The notes under the pieces: generated by a model | What the model saw: the letters and a program-made list of their open reading frames with translations, nothing else | What the model was told of the DNA's origin: nothing | Database searches by the model: none | Shown: positions 9,223-17,677 of the stretch, one piece after another | Layout: the number at the start of each line of letters is the position of its first letter | Numbering within the stretch: the stretch's first letter is position 1 | Position numbers and translations under genes: made by a program | Source: Halosaccharopolyspora lacisalsi | Lineage (GTDB): Bacteria; Actinomycetota; Actinomycetes; Mycobacteriales; Pseudonocardiaceae | Length of the DNA stretch: 64,000 bases | Assembly: GCF_014137975.1 (NCBI RefSeq) | Contig: NZ_JACGWZ010000001.1 | Location: 1,488,001-1,552,000, forward strand | Direction: 5' to 3'

Positions 9223-10054
9223 ACTGAGGGTACCGAGGTTCTCGGAAACGTGAGCTGTCCAGCTTCCACAATCCCGGGGACCGGTATTGACCGTTGATCG
9301 GTCGGGACGGAGTTCCGTCATGGGATCCGAGCAGCCACTCCTCACTACCAAAGCGTCCGAACACGACAGCGTCGCGTCCCCCAGCGCTCTGCTCGCCGAG
9401 GATCGAACGTCGGGTGTCACACCCCTTCCGCGGCCTGTCGAGGCACCGCCTGAATCCTGCTGGGAAACCGACGGCGGCCACCTGCTGACCGCGTCCCCGG
9501 CACGGACGTGACCGGAGCGCGGGCGAAGTACGCCGATTGTTCCCATCTTGCTCCGAGCCGACTCCGGTCTGGCTGGGGTCGTTGACGGAGGGCTGTCCAC
9601 AGGGGCCCGCCACATGTCCCCTTCCACTCCGCGCGGTCGTCGGCATTCGGCCCCACCGAACGGGTCGACGGTGTGATCAAGTCGGGGTGCGCGAGGTGGT
9701 GCGGAAAGCCCGCGCCCGACTGCGGCGGGTGCGGGCCTGGGACTTGAGGAACATCCGAACGATATCCAGCGCCAAGCCACGACAGTGCTGGTGGGGGAGT
9801 GCGATAGGGGGGGACGAGGACAGTGCTGCTTCCGCGGATAGCTGGTGATCATCTGCGGCGGTGTGCTCGCCGACCTCGGAGAACCTCTCCTGTCGGTGCG
9901 GTGACTCGCCTGCTTATCTGCGATAGCACCATTGGGCGTGCCCGGCGCTGAACCCTCTGGCGCACGATCCGACACGGATGTTCCTCGACCCCCGTCGCGA
10001 CGATCACGCGGTCTCACTGCCTCGCGGCTGGCCGCAGCGACCGGAGAACCGGGC
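9223..10054. other. intergenic stretch without a recognised gene
   Basis: Roughly 830 bp in which the open frames on both strands are rich in Arg/Ser/Pro with no family signature, as expected of non-coding GC-rich DNA. Probably decayed accessory sequence. Confidence 0.4.
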
Positions 10055-10162
10055 CTACGGGGCGGGTTCGTACGACTCGTGTCCTTTGTAGGCGGTGTGG
10101 ACATCGCGCAGTGGGCCCTGCAACCGCATCCGTCCCTCGTCCATCCAGACACCCGTGCTCAT
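10055..10162 (-). CDS. possible 35-residue small protein, ATGA-coupled
   Basis: The frame starts MSTGVWMDEGRMRLQGPL and ends HESYEPAP. Its ATG overlaps the TGA of the upstream minus-strand frame (ATGA), an arrangement seen in coupled actinobacterial small genes. The peptide has a balanced composition unlike nearby noise. No family recognised. Confidence 0.25.
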   Translation of the reverse strand: MSTGVWMDEGRMRLQGPLRDVHTAYKGHESYEPAP

Positions 10163-10296
10163 AGCTCCAGCAGCAGCTCTTCGCGCGTGAGGCGAATACC
10201 GGGATGCCCGAGCGGTTCGCCAGGTCCACGAGGCGTGCCCGAGCCAAGGAACAGCTGCTCCACCGAGTTCGGAACCACCAGGCAAACCGTCCACAC
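10159..10296 (-). CDS. possible short protein or C-terminal remnant upstream of the 35-residue frame
   Basis: This frame begins with GTG directly after an in-frame TAG and ends in GIRLTREELLLEL, which reads like the C-terminal helix of a larger protein. It may be the tail of a truncated gene. Support is limited to composition and the ATGA overlap with the next frame. Confidence 0.22.
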   Translation of the reverse strand: MWTVCLVVPNSVEQLFLGSGTPRGPGEPLGHPGIRLTREELLLEL

Positions 10297-10486
10297 CTAC
10301 CTGCAGCCGCCGACACCCGTCTCAAGCGGCACCAACGGTGCTTCGTCACCAGCCGCCCGCATCCGGACCAGCCGCGCGGGCGCGTGTACGACTACCAGCT
10401 GCCCGAACACCTGATCTCCTGCTCCGATCGGGCTTCGGCCCGCCTTGGGTGGTGAGGAGGTCTTTCGCATGTTTTCCGTGCCCGTG

Positions 10487-11308
10487 TTACGGCAGGATGC
10501 CGACGGCGCCGTAGACGTTGCCGCGCTGGGCCTCGTGGTCGGTGACGGGTTGGTCGGGGCGCCACAGGGCGGCGGGAACCACTCCGGGGTCCAGCAGGGT
10601 GTAGCCGGGCAGGAGTGCGGCGACTTCCTCGGGGGTGCGCATGTGCAGGTTCGGCGTCGAGGTGTCGACCAGCAGGGAGCGCAGGCCGGCGACCTCCTGA
10701 TCTGTGCGGGTCAGCTGGGCGTTGTTGGACACCGCCAGCGCGCTGCCGGGCACGCACGCGTCGCGGTAGCGGGCCACCAACCCCGCTCCGTCGGTGGTGG
10801 GAAGGATGTCCAGGATGCCGAAGGCCAGCACCGCGATCGGGCGGGTGAAGTCCAGCAGTCCCGCCACCCCGGCAGCGTTGAGCACGGTCTCGGGATCGCC
10901 CACGTCGGCCTCGGTCACCGTCACCCGCTGCTCCTCGGCGCCGAGCAGGTGGCGGGCGTGGTGGCAGGCGATGGCCTCCCAGTCCACATAGGCCACGCGC
11001 GTGGCCGGGTTGTGCTGGTGGGCGATCTCGTGGACGTTGCCCACGGTCGGCACCCCGCTGCCGAGGTCGAGGAACTGGTCGATGCCGTGGTCGGTGACGA
11101 GGATGCGGACCGCGCGGCCCAGAAAGGCGCGGTTGGCCCAGCAGTAGTCCCGCTCCGTCGGCGCGACCCGCAGGGCCTGCTCGGCCGTGGTCCGGTCGAT
11201 GGCGAAGTTCGCGGACCCACCGAGGTGGTAGTCGTACATCCGCGCGATGTTGGGCTGGTCGAAATCCGCGTGCGCCACCTGGGCGGCCAACTCCGCATCC
11301 TGGAACAT
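10487..11308 (-). CDS. SAM-dependent methyltransferase (PF04672-type)
   Basis: A 273-residue protein of the actinobacterial S-adenosyl methyltransferase family. Family features are NIARMYDYHLGGSANF near the N-terminus, the SAM-binding block FLDLGSGVPTVGNVHEIA (~90-107), VAYVDWEAIACHHAR, and AVLAFGILDILP. The ATG at 11308 gives the usual family length; longer in-frame extension to 11794 is non-coding in character. These proteins are very numerous in actinomycetes and their methyl acceptors are unknown. It stands alone on the minus strand. Confidence 0.88.
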   Translation of the reverse strand: MFQDAELAAQVAHADFDQPNIARMYDYHLGGSANFAIDRTTAEQALRVAPTERDYCWANRAFLGRAVRILVTDHGIDQFLDLGSGVPTVGNVHEIAHQHNPATRVAYVDWEAIACHHARHLLGAEEQRVTVTEADVGDPETVLNAAGVAGLLDFTRPIAVLAFGILDILPTTDGAGLVARYRDACVPGSALAVSNNAQLTRTDQEVAGLRSLLVDTSTPNLHMRTPEEVAALLPGYTLLDPGVVPAALWRPDQPVTDHEAQRGNVYGAVGILP

Positions 11309-11649
11309 ATCCGGCAGCCTAATCCGTCTGACCGGCCACGACCATGCCGCGAACTCGCCTCCGTCGGGCCAATCCCCGTCCGCGCGGTCTTTCGAGTACC
11401 TGCCGGGCAGGGCCGAAAACGACCTGTGCCCGGTCAGGACACCGGCCCTCTCGACGTCGAGCGGGCCGGTACCCAGCGACCTGGTGGGCTCGGATGGTTT
11501 CGCGCCGACACGTGCTCGGCACGTTTCGAGAGGGGACAGCCGGGTGGCTGATGAGGCAGGGCCGGGCCGGTGCGCCCACTGCGGAGCGCCGCTCCCCACG
11601 GAGGTATGAACGTTTTCGGCCGGAATACGGCAGGTGCCCGAAGAGGTGG
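11309..11649. other. intergenic stretch without a recognised gene
   Basis: About 340 bp between the methyltransferase and the end of the STAS operon. No protein-like frame or strong hairpin was noticed. It should contain the methyltransferase promoter. Confidence 0.4.
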
Positions 11650-11867
11650 TTACCGGAGCAGCAGGCCGTCGCACAGGGTCTGCAGGTGCTCCGGTGAGCA
11701 GGCGGTGAGCACGGTCGCGCTGTCGCTGAGGGGGTCGTGGGCCAGACCGCGCAGCATGGCCCGCGGGTCGGACTCGTCTCCGCACCGTTGGCACCGCGGC
11801 GAAGGGGCCGTGCCTACCGGGGCGCGTGCGCCACCTCGGTCGGAGCCTGTGGGGTAGGGGGTGTCAT
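11650..11867 (-). pseudogene. third gene of the STAS/zinc-ribbon operon, frameshifted
   Basis: An ATG at 11867 overlaps the TGA of the 66-residue zinc-ribbon gene (ATGA). It reads MTPPTPQAPTEVAHAPR and then meets a TAG. In the next frame coding character resumes: GTAPSPRCQRCGDESDPRA, MLRGLAHDPLSDSATVL, SPEHLQTLCDGLLLR, stop at 11650. Joined, this is a protein of about 72 residues with a CxxC pair. One indel near 11815 separates the two parts, so this is either a recent pseudogene or a sequencing error. No family recognised. Confidence 0.45.
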
Positions 11868-12064
11868 GTGCTTGTCACCACCCTGTGCGCTCCGCACGTC
11901 TGGCAGATCAGTCGGAAACCGAGGCCTTGGGCGAACTCGTGGACAGAGTTCTCCTGGAGGGCGTGGCAGCCGCAGACCTGGCAGGCCATCGCGGACAGCG
12001 CCGTCGCCCCGGCTTCGGTCGCCGATGTGAGCGCGGAGGGGTCCTGTGGTTCGGGTGGATTCAT
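11864..12064 (-). CDS. small zinc-ribbon protein
   Basis: A 66-residue protein. Its C-terminal half has two CxxC pairs, ACQVCGCHAL and ICQTCGAHR, spaced by 22 residues, which should bind one zinc ion. The N-terminal half is Pro/Ala/Thr-rich and probably flexible. The ATG has AAGGGGTGAG upstream and lies 5 bp after the STAS gene, so the two are cotranscribed. A role as adaptor or nucleic-acid-binding partner is only a guess. No named family recognised. Confidence 0.7.
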   Translation of the reverse strand: MNPPEPQDPSALTSATEAGATALSAMACQVCGCHALQENSVHEFAQGLGFRLICQTCGAHRVVTST

Positions 12065-12069
12065 GGGGC

Positions 12070-12528
12070 TCACCCCTTCTGCTGGCTGTGGCCGTCGATG
12101 AGGTGCCTGCATGCCTCCACGGCGACGGGCACGCTGCCGAAGCAGGGCAGGCTGGCCTGGAGTTCGCCGGCTGTCAGGGCGCGGTCGACGGCGTGATTGC
12201 TGTTGACGACGCCGAAGGCAATCCCGCGGTGGCCAGCGTAGGCGTGCGCGTGGGCCAGCAGTTCCACACCGGCCAGGCACAGGAATGTCACTTCGCTGAG
12301 GTCGACCACGAGCGCGGACAGCGTGGTCTGCAGCCGGGGCCACAGCAGCTGCTCCAGCTGCGGGGTCGTGGCCAGGTCCAGGTCGCCGGCCGCGCTGAGC
12401 ACCTGTACGTGCGGCTCGGTGTAGCTCGTGCGCAGCAGCGTCGGGTAGGCGCCTGCGGGAACTTCGGTGTGGCTGGCGCGATCGGTGACCGGGTTCTTGG
12501 TGAGCACAAACAGCTCCTCTTCGTCCAT
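12070..12528 (-). CDS. STAS-domain protein, anti-sigma factor antagonist-like
   Basis: A 152-residue protein with a STAS fold: VQVLSAAGDLDLATTPQLEQ, then ALVVDLSEVTFLCLAGVELL. In the usual DLSxVxFxDSxG phospho-loop of SpoIIAA/RsbV proteins the phosphorylated Ser region is replaced here by FLCLAGVEL, so the canonical serine is missing and classic partner-switch phosphorylation is doubtful. The C-terminus (VAVEACRHLIDGHS) is normal. It leads an operon with a 66-residue zinc ribbon and a third small frame. A TetR operator-like palindrome lies about 160 bp upstream. Confidence 0.85.
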   Translation of the reverse strand: MDEEELFVLTKNPVTDRASHTEVPAGAYPTLLRTSYTEPHVQVLSAAGDLDLATTPQLEQLLWPRLQTTLSALVVDLSEVTFLCLAGVELLAHAHAYAGHRGIAFGVVNSNHAVDRALTAGELQASLPCFGSVPVAVEACRHLIDGHSQQKG

Positions 12529-12689
12529 GCCGCGGCACTCGTACGAATAGCGCCCTCCAGCGCGAGCAGGGGAACCGGGAAGGGCACCACACCGCGGTCA
12601 TCGACGAGTGGCGTGGGAATCCATCAACGCGGTACCCCCGAGCAGGGCACTGCCAGCTGCTTGCTCAACCAGGTACTGCCGACCCTAGG

Positions 12690-12711
12690 TTAGACAGACA
12701 AGTCTGTCTAA
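12690..12711. promoter_or_regulatory. perfect inverted repeat, likely operator of the adjacent TetR gene
   Basis: The arms are TTAGACAGAC and GTCTGTCTAA, separated by AA: ten perfectly paired bases on each side. It lies 80 bp before the TetR start and about 160 bp from the divergent STAS gene. Such GC-poor palindromes next to a tetR gene are usually its own operator. Whether it also controls the STAS operon is an inference. Confidence 0.75.
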
Positions 12712-12790
12712 CTCGAGGTACGAGGCCGCCCGTCGTCGTTTCCACTCACGACGCAGAACTGCCCTGGAGACAGGACCACGGTGAGGGGAT

Positions 12791-13411
12791 ATGACGAGCA
12801 TGCACGAAGCGGCCGCTCGTGCCGGCCCGCGCGAGCGCATCCTGGATACGGCCTACGCCCTGTTCGCCCAGCGCGGGGTCGGCAACGTCGGCGTTGACGA
12901 GATCATCACCCGCTCCGGGGTGGCCAAGGCCACCTCGTATCGGCACTTCCCGGCCAAGACCGACCTGGTGCTGGCCTTCCTGGCCGAACGCGAGCAGCGC
13001 TGGACCCCCGAGTTCGTCGCAGCCGAATCCGCTCGCCGAGCGGAAGCTCCGGAAGGTCAACTGCTGGCCGTCTTCGACGTCTTCGGCGAGTGGTTCCAGC
13101 GCGCCGACTTCGAGGGTTGCTCGTTCATCAACGTGCTGCTGGAAATGCACGGTCACGGCCCCGAGCATGCGCTCGGTCACGCCAGCATCCAGTACCTGGC
13201 CAACATCCGCGCCCTTGTGCGCGAGCGGGCCGGCCGGGCCGGCCCGGCCGGCCCGGCCCGGCCGGAGGAGTTTGCCCACTCCTGGCACGTCCTGATGAAA
13301 GGCTCCATCCTCGCCTCCGCCGAAGGCGACACGGCCGCCGCTCGCAGCGCCCAAACGATGGCCCGCTGCCTCATCGATGAACACCGCACCCCACAGCCCC
13401 GCTCGGCCTGA
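12791..13411 (+). CDS. TetR/AcrR family transcriptional regulator
   Basis: A 206-residue repressor. The N-terminal HTH is clear: ILDTAYALFAQRGVGNVGVD, then ITRSGVAKATSYRHFPAKTDL (residues ~17-62). The C-terminal ligand domain contains EGCSFINVLLEMHG. Near residues 147-158 an unusual Gly/Ala/Pro/Arg stretch comes from a pure GGCC-type repeat. The 3' end overlaps a convergent hypothetical gene by 41 bp. It is probably self-regulated through the palindrome 80 bp upstream; its ligand and other targets are unknown. Confidence 0.9.
   Translation: MTSMHEAAARAGPRERILDTAYALFAQRGVGNVGVDEIITRSGVAKATSYRHFPAKTDLVLAFLAEREQRWTPEFVAAESARRAEAPEGQLLAVFDVFGEWFQRADFEGCSFINVLLEMHGHGPEHALGHASIQYLANIRALVRERAGRAGPAGPARPEEFAHSWHVLMKGSILASAEGDTAAARSAQTMARCLIDEHRTPQPRSA
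13227..13265. repeat. GGCC/CCGG low-complexity tract inside the TetR gene
   Basis: Thirty-nine bases made only of G and C in overlapping GGCC and CCGG units. It encodes the RAGRAGPAGPARP stretch. Such a tract is prone to slippage and to sequencing error, but the frame stays open through it. Confidence 0.7.
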
Positions 13412-13697
13412 TGCGCATCGCGATCACGCGCTCGCCGGAGTTCATGAACGCGTAGAACGTGGCCTCGCCCGGGCGGTCCTCGCAGGGAAGTACGCGGGTG
13501 AGGTTCTCCTCGGCCGCAGCGCGGTAGTCAGCGGTGACGCTGACGACGGTCCCGACGGCCGCCACGTCGACCGGCACCCCGGCGCAGACGACGTTGACCA
13601 GGGCCGTGTCCCGCCCCTCGCCGAACATCGCGTCATCAACGTGGAGGCCGATATCGCGGTGGTACGCCGCGAGAACCACGGCATCGAGATCGGTCAT
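13371..13697 (-). CDS. conserved-looking hypothetical protein
   Basis: A 108-residue frame with well-mixed composition: DAVVLAAYHRDIGLHVDDAM, ALVNVVCAGVPVDVAAVGTV, ATFYAFMNSGERVIAMRI. Alternating strands and helices suggest a small alpha/beta domain. No family is recognised. It is convergent with, and overlaps, the TetR gene by 41 bp, which lowers confidence in its last 13 residues. Confidence 0.5.
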   Translation of the reverse strand: MTDLDAVVLAAYHRDIGLHVDDAMFGEGRDTALVNVVCAGVPVDVAAVGTVVSVTADYRAAAEENLTRVLPCEDRPGEATFYAFMNSGERVIAMRIRPSGAVGCGVHR

Positions 13698-14044
13698 CGC
13701 TGGAACTCCCAGCGCTGTCCAAGGGCCGACCGGAACATTCCGGCCGGCCCTGCTTTGCGACGGTTGGTTTCAACGAGCGCGCGAGTCGGTCAGGCGGTGC
13801 GGTAACCACCACGGCAGGCTTCGAGTCGTCGAGGTCCGCGCACAACCGAGCGCGTTCCGGATCGGCACGCGGATCTGGGGCCATGCACGGAGCGCTGGCA
13901 CGCTGCCGAGCGCAGTAGGCGGCGAAATCAGCGCGGCGTGCTGCGAGGTCGTACGTGGTCGGTGACCACTCCAGCGCCACAAGAGCGCGACGAGGACCAC
14001 GGCGCCACCGCCTGCCGCTTACCACGGTACGGCCGTGACGAGCG
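13698..14044. other. intergenic stretch without a recognised gene
   Basis: About 350 bp before the integrase fragment. No protein-like frame was seen; it may be decayed N-terminal integrase sequence. Confidence 0.3.
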
Positions 14045-14257
14045 CCGCAACGCCCAGCCACGGTGTGGACGTTCCACGACCTGCGACGCAGCGGCATCAC
14101 CCACGCCGCCGAGGACGGCGTGCCGACCACCGTCCTGCGCGCCGAGTCCGGACACCGCGACCTGCGCAGCCTCAGCCGCTACGCCAAGCCCTCCGTCGAG
14201 GACGCGCAACGCCAGATCGACCAGGCGCGCGAGCACCGGAGCGGGAGAACACGGTGA
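14045..14257 (+). pseudogene. tyrosine recombinase/integrase, C-terminal fragment
   Basis: The frame reads WTFHDLRRSGITHAAEDGVP, then SGHRDLRSLSRYAKPSVEDA. It carries the HxLRRSxxTH box, the GH motif and the YAKPS region with the catalytic tyrosine that end phage-type integrases. The whole N-terminal and first catalytic-Arg region is absent, so it cannot be active. It marks an old integration event at this edge of the accessory DNA. Confidence 0.75.
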
Positions 14258-14267
14258 TCGTGGCGAT

Positions 14268-14291
14268 CACGGGATCTGAAGAAGATCCGTG
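14268..14291. terminator. hairpin after the integrase fragment
   Basis: CACGGGATCT pairs with AGATCCGTG (one bulged G) around a 5-base loop. There is no T-run. It could be a factor-independent terminator of the high-GC type or a recombination-site relic. Confidence 0.3.
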
Positions 14292-14587
14292 ACAGAGGAA
14301 ACGCTGGTGAGTGTCGCTGCTGGCCACCTCGTCGGAGGCGAGCCCGATGAACGAGCTGGTGACCGGTGAAAACACCGCTAACGCTATCCTGGTTCCGCTG
14401 CGGCGAGCCTTCAGCGTTTCGCACTGCCGCCCGCGTTCCTGAGCGATGAGGGTCTCGTAGCAGCCGTTCGAGAGTCCCTTCGACGCTGCCGACGGCACCG
14501 AGGCCACGGTGCGGAGGGGAGCACCGATCACGACTACCGGTTCCGGTGTCGCCGGAGACCCACCCGCGGCGAGAATAGAGCAGAGTT

Positions 14588-16120
14588 TTGAGTCAGGACG
14601 ACGACACGAGCGTGTCGAATCCACCATCGGCATCGTCGACCAGCACGGCCGAGCAGGGCACCAGCGATCGCGGTGGGGCCGAGGAAACCGAAGGCGGGCT
14701 TCGTCGCATGGACCACGAGCGTCCGCTACCTCGGCGACGCAGTCCGGCGAGCCACGCGCTCGCCGAGTTCCTCTGGCTGCCGATGCTCATCGTGGCCGGG
14801 TTCCTGGTGTTCACCGCCGTGATGGTGCCCGTCGAGCTGTTCACGTCGATGGGGCCGTTCCAGCGGGCGCTCGGCGCCTACGTCCCGCAGTCGGCCATCT
14901 CCTCGTTGCTACCGGCGATCGCGACGAGCCTGGTCACCGCCGCCTCGATCACCTTCTCGCTGTTGCTGATGACGGTGCAGCAGGCGGCCTCGCGCTACAG
15001 CCAGGTGGTTTTCGACCAGTTCCTGCGAAGGCGCACCAACCAGATCTCCATAGGGTTCTTCATCGGCCTCGCCCTGTACTGTCTGTCGCTGATCCTGTTC
15101 GTCTCCTCGACCCAGGCGGTCCTGTCCGGTGTGGTGGCGCTCGTGCTGACGGGCGTCGCGTTGGTGCTGCTGATCTTGTTGATCTACGCCGCGATCGACC
15201 AGATGCGTCCGAGCTCGGTGGTCTGGAACATCCAGACGATGGCGTTCAACGCCCGCAAGCACCAGCTGCCGCTGCTGGCCCGCTGCCGTTCGACACCGCA
15301 GCTCGTCGACGCCGCGATCGGGACCACCCCGGTGTACTCCGGGCAGCTCGGCTACGTCGTCGACATCGATGCGGAACGGCTGGCCAAGGGATTGTCCGCG
15401 GTGACCGGCGAGGTGGAGTACTCGGCGGTCAGCGGGGAGATGGAGATCGAGCTGTACGCGCGGCTCGGGACGCACCTCGTCGTGGGCGAGACCGTGGCCG
15501 AGATCCGCGGTGGGACCAAGCGCGAGCGCGACCACCTGGCGAGGTCGGTGCTGGAGGCGTTCACGCTGGGGCGGATGCGCGACAGCGCCACCGACCCCGG
15601 TTACGCGGTGGACCAGCTCGGCAACATGGCCTGGGCGCTGGGCTCCACCGGAACCCAGGACCCCGAGGGCGCCCTCGTGGCCGTCCGCGGGTTGCACGGC
15701 CTGCTGGTCGAGTGGGGGACCGACGATGCCCCGGCCGCCGAGGACCACGGCGGACCGCTGCCCATCGTGTACCGGGACGGAGCCGTCGAGAAGGTCATCG
15801 GTTCGCTGATCTCCGAGCTCATCGTCTCGACCGAGTCGGCCCAGTACCACGTGTGCGCCGAGGTCCTGGACACGTTCGGCCTGATCCTGCCCCGACTGGA
15901 TCCCGAGGCCCGGAACTTCGCGGCGGACAGCCTGCGGGGCGTCGTGCCCTCGGTCGCGCGGCACGTGCTGACCCTGGACATGCGCCGTGCCCTGGACCGC
16001 CTGCAACGAACCCTGAGCGACCTCGGGCACACCGAGGAAGCCGCCTTCGTCGAGGGCGTCACCAGCCAGCTGGGCGGAGTGAACGATCACACCGCCAACA
16101 CCACCGACGGACGGTCGTGA
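14588..16120 (+). CDS. DUF2254 family membrane protein
   Basis: A protein of 510 residues. After a Ser/Thr/Glu-rich N-terminal ~45 residues come four hydrophobic segments (LWLPMLIVAGFLVFTAVM; SAISSLLPAIATSLVTAASI; IGFFIGLALYCLSLILFV; ALVLTGVALVLLILLIYA) with the family-typical FSLLLMTVQQAASRYSQVV between them. A ~330-residue cytoplasmic part follows, with GYVVDIDAERLAKGL and YSGQLG. Function is unknown. The TTG at 14588 gives the full length; an ATG at 14708 is an alternative start that removes only the disordered part. A 75-bp piece of this gene is duplicated at 33924. Confidence 0.85.
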   Translation: MSQDDDTSVSNPPSASSTSTAEQGTSDRGGAEETEGGLRRMDHERPLPRRRSPASHALAEFLWLPMLIVAGFLVFTAVMVPVELFTSMGPFQRALGAYVPQSAISSLLPAIATSLVTAASITFSLLLMTVQQAASRYSQVVFDQFLRRRTNQISIGFFIGLALYCLSLILFVSSTQAVLSGVVALVLTGVALVLLILLIYAAIDQMRPSSVVWNIQTMAFNARKHQLPLLARCRSTPQLVDAAIGTTPVYSGQLGYVVDIDAERLAKGLSAVTGEVEYSAVSGEMEIELYARLGTHLVVGETVAEIRGGTKRERDHLARSVLEAFTLGRMRDSATDPGYAVDQLGNMAWALGSTGTQDPEGALVAVRGLHGLLVEWGTDDAPAAEDHGGPLPIVYRDGAVEKVIGSLISELIVSTESAQYHVCAEVLDTFGLILPRLDPEARNFAADSLRGVVPSVARHVLTLDMRRALDRLQRTLSDLGHTEEAAFVEGVTSQLGGVNDHTANTTDGRS

Positions 16121-17235
16121 ACACCCACCCCCACCGGTCATCGGCACCACGTCGGGGGTGGGAACCGGACACGACGGAAACGGGGTGCCGGCAAGGAGTG
16201 TGCCACCGGCCGCAAGGGGGCGCTTCCGTGCAGGTCATCGACTCAACGGTCGATCATGCCATGGTGTCTCGTCTCGGACCGTAGTGCACGACGTGCATGG
16301 CCCTGACCGGAAATGACGGCCGCACTGGCGGCTCCCGCCAGCTTCGGGGTGTGCGGAGCATCCGTGTCGGATCGTGCGCTGAGCAATGATCAGTCGTGGC
16401 AGTGCGTCGATGGACTGTTGACGATAAAACGTGAAAATCGGCCACGTCTGGGGTCTCGGTAAGCGCACATCGTCGCGCCCGAAGGGACCACGATTCCCAG
16501 CAGTCCGGTCACGCTCGGGGGAGCCCGGCGGGGCCGTCGTGTATTCGCAGCTCACCCGGGCGACCCAAAAAGACCAGGACAGCGACTCCACTGCTGTCCG
16601 CCGACACACGGGAGGCAAGCCCGAGCGACTCGTCCGTCTCGCTGCCAGCGCCGCCGGGTGCCCGGCCCCGCTGACCGTCACCGCCAGTCCGGCCGCCGCC
16701 CAGATCGACGAGTTGGTGGACACCCCGAACTCGATACGTGCTCAGCGCCATCGAGGACCACCACGAAGCCCCCGAGGGGGACGCCTGGCCCCATCGGGAC
16801 TTCCACCGAGCCGCTGAGCCCGGGATCGTGCGACCTCCCTGAGTGCGGCAAGGGGGTTGAGGAACATCTCCGTCAGATAGTGCGCCGAAGCGTTGATGCT
16901 GCTGGCCGAGTAGGGGTGGAGCAGTAGGAGCGCAGGACCCTGCGGTAACGAAGCTCCTTCCTGGTCGCGGCGGCGGGAACAGGAGGTCGGGGCCGTCCTG
17001 GCCGTTCCACGGCTGCGTGCCGACACCTCGATCACCAGCCGAAACCGTGCCTGGCGCCACATCCTGTACCGCTCCTGCCCGGACCCCATCACCAGCACCC
17101 GATGACCGCGGCTCACGGAAGGCGAGGTGTCGACCCCCGACCAGTACGTGCGACGCACCGCTGTCGTGGTCACCGCCGCGCAGCAAGCGAGAGCCCGTCC
17201 CTCCGGATCGGTCACGGCACGGGTAAGCAGCGGCC
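16121..17235. other. 1.1-kb stretch without a confident gene
   Basis: Both strands carry open frames, but their composition is Arg/Ser/Pro/Gly-rich. A minus-strand piece near 16850-16960 (LPQGPALLLLHPYSASSINA) and one near 16660 look slightly protein-like in different frames, so this may be a badly decayed gene. Nothing could be named. Confidence 0.35.
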
Positions 17236-17256
17236 GTGACGGGTAGACGGTTCGGT

Positions 17257-17649
17257 ATGGGACCGCACAGCGTCGAGGTGTTTCCGTTCCGCTTCGACCG
17301 GCGCTACCAGCTGGCCGGGCTCCCCCTCGGGATCACTCCGCGCACGGCCGGCGTGCGCATCACCGAATCCGAGGTGGTCGTCGTCTTCGGCCCCTGGCGA
17401 TTGCGCACCGACCGGGACAACGTCACCTCCACGACGATCACCGGCCCGTACCAGGTGCTCAAGACCATCGGACCACCCCACCTGTCGCTGGCCGACCGGG
17501 GTCTGTCCTGCGCGACCAACCCCGACGAGGGACTGTGCCTGCGCTTCGACCGCCCCGTTCCCGGAATCGAACCGACCGGCCTGCTGCGTCACCCGGCGGT
17601 CACCGTCACAGTCGCCGACTGCTCGCGCCTGGCCGCCGCGCTGCACTGA
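17257..17649 (+). CDS. conserved hypothetical protein
   Basis: About 130 residues. The sequence is clearly protein-like: VEVFPFRFDRRYQLAGLPLG, VVVVFGPWRLRTDRDNVTST, GPPHLSLADRGLSCATNP, and a PGIEPTGLLRHPAVTVTV tail. I recall similar actinobacterial hypotheticals but no named family. The beta-rich pattern suggests a small barrel or PH-like fold (inference). A GTG at 17236 is an alternative start seven codons upstream. It is convergent with the DUF1990 gene, 28 bp away. Confidence 0.7.
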   Translation: MGPHSVEVFPFRFDRRYQLAGLPLGITPRTAGVRITESEVVVVFGPWRLRTDRDNVTSTTITGPYQVLKTIGPPHLSLADRGLSCATNPDEGLCLRFDRPVPGIEPTGLLRHPAVTVTVADCSRLAAALH

Positions 17650-17677
17650 CCCGCACCGAACGAGCACCTCGGCACCG

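Noticed and set aside
9112-10152. 346-residue minus-strand open frame
   Set aside because: Composition is Arg/Ser/Pro/Thr-rich throughout with no family features; treated as non-coding.
13227-13265. GGCC-rich tract as a regulatory element
   Set aside because: It lies inside the TetR reading frame and keeps it open. A simple low-complexity tract is the plainer explanation.
16509-17186. 225-residue minus-strand frame
   Set aside because: Gly/Arg/Ser-rich with no motif and no ribosome site. A decayed gene is possible but cannot be supported.
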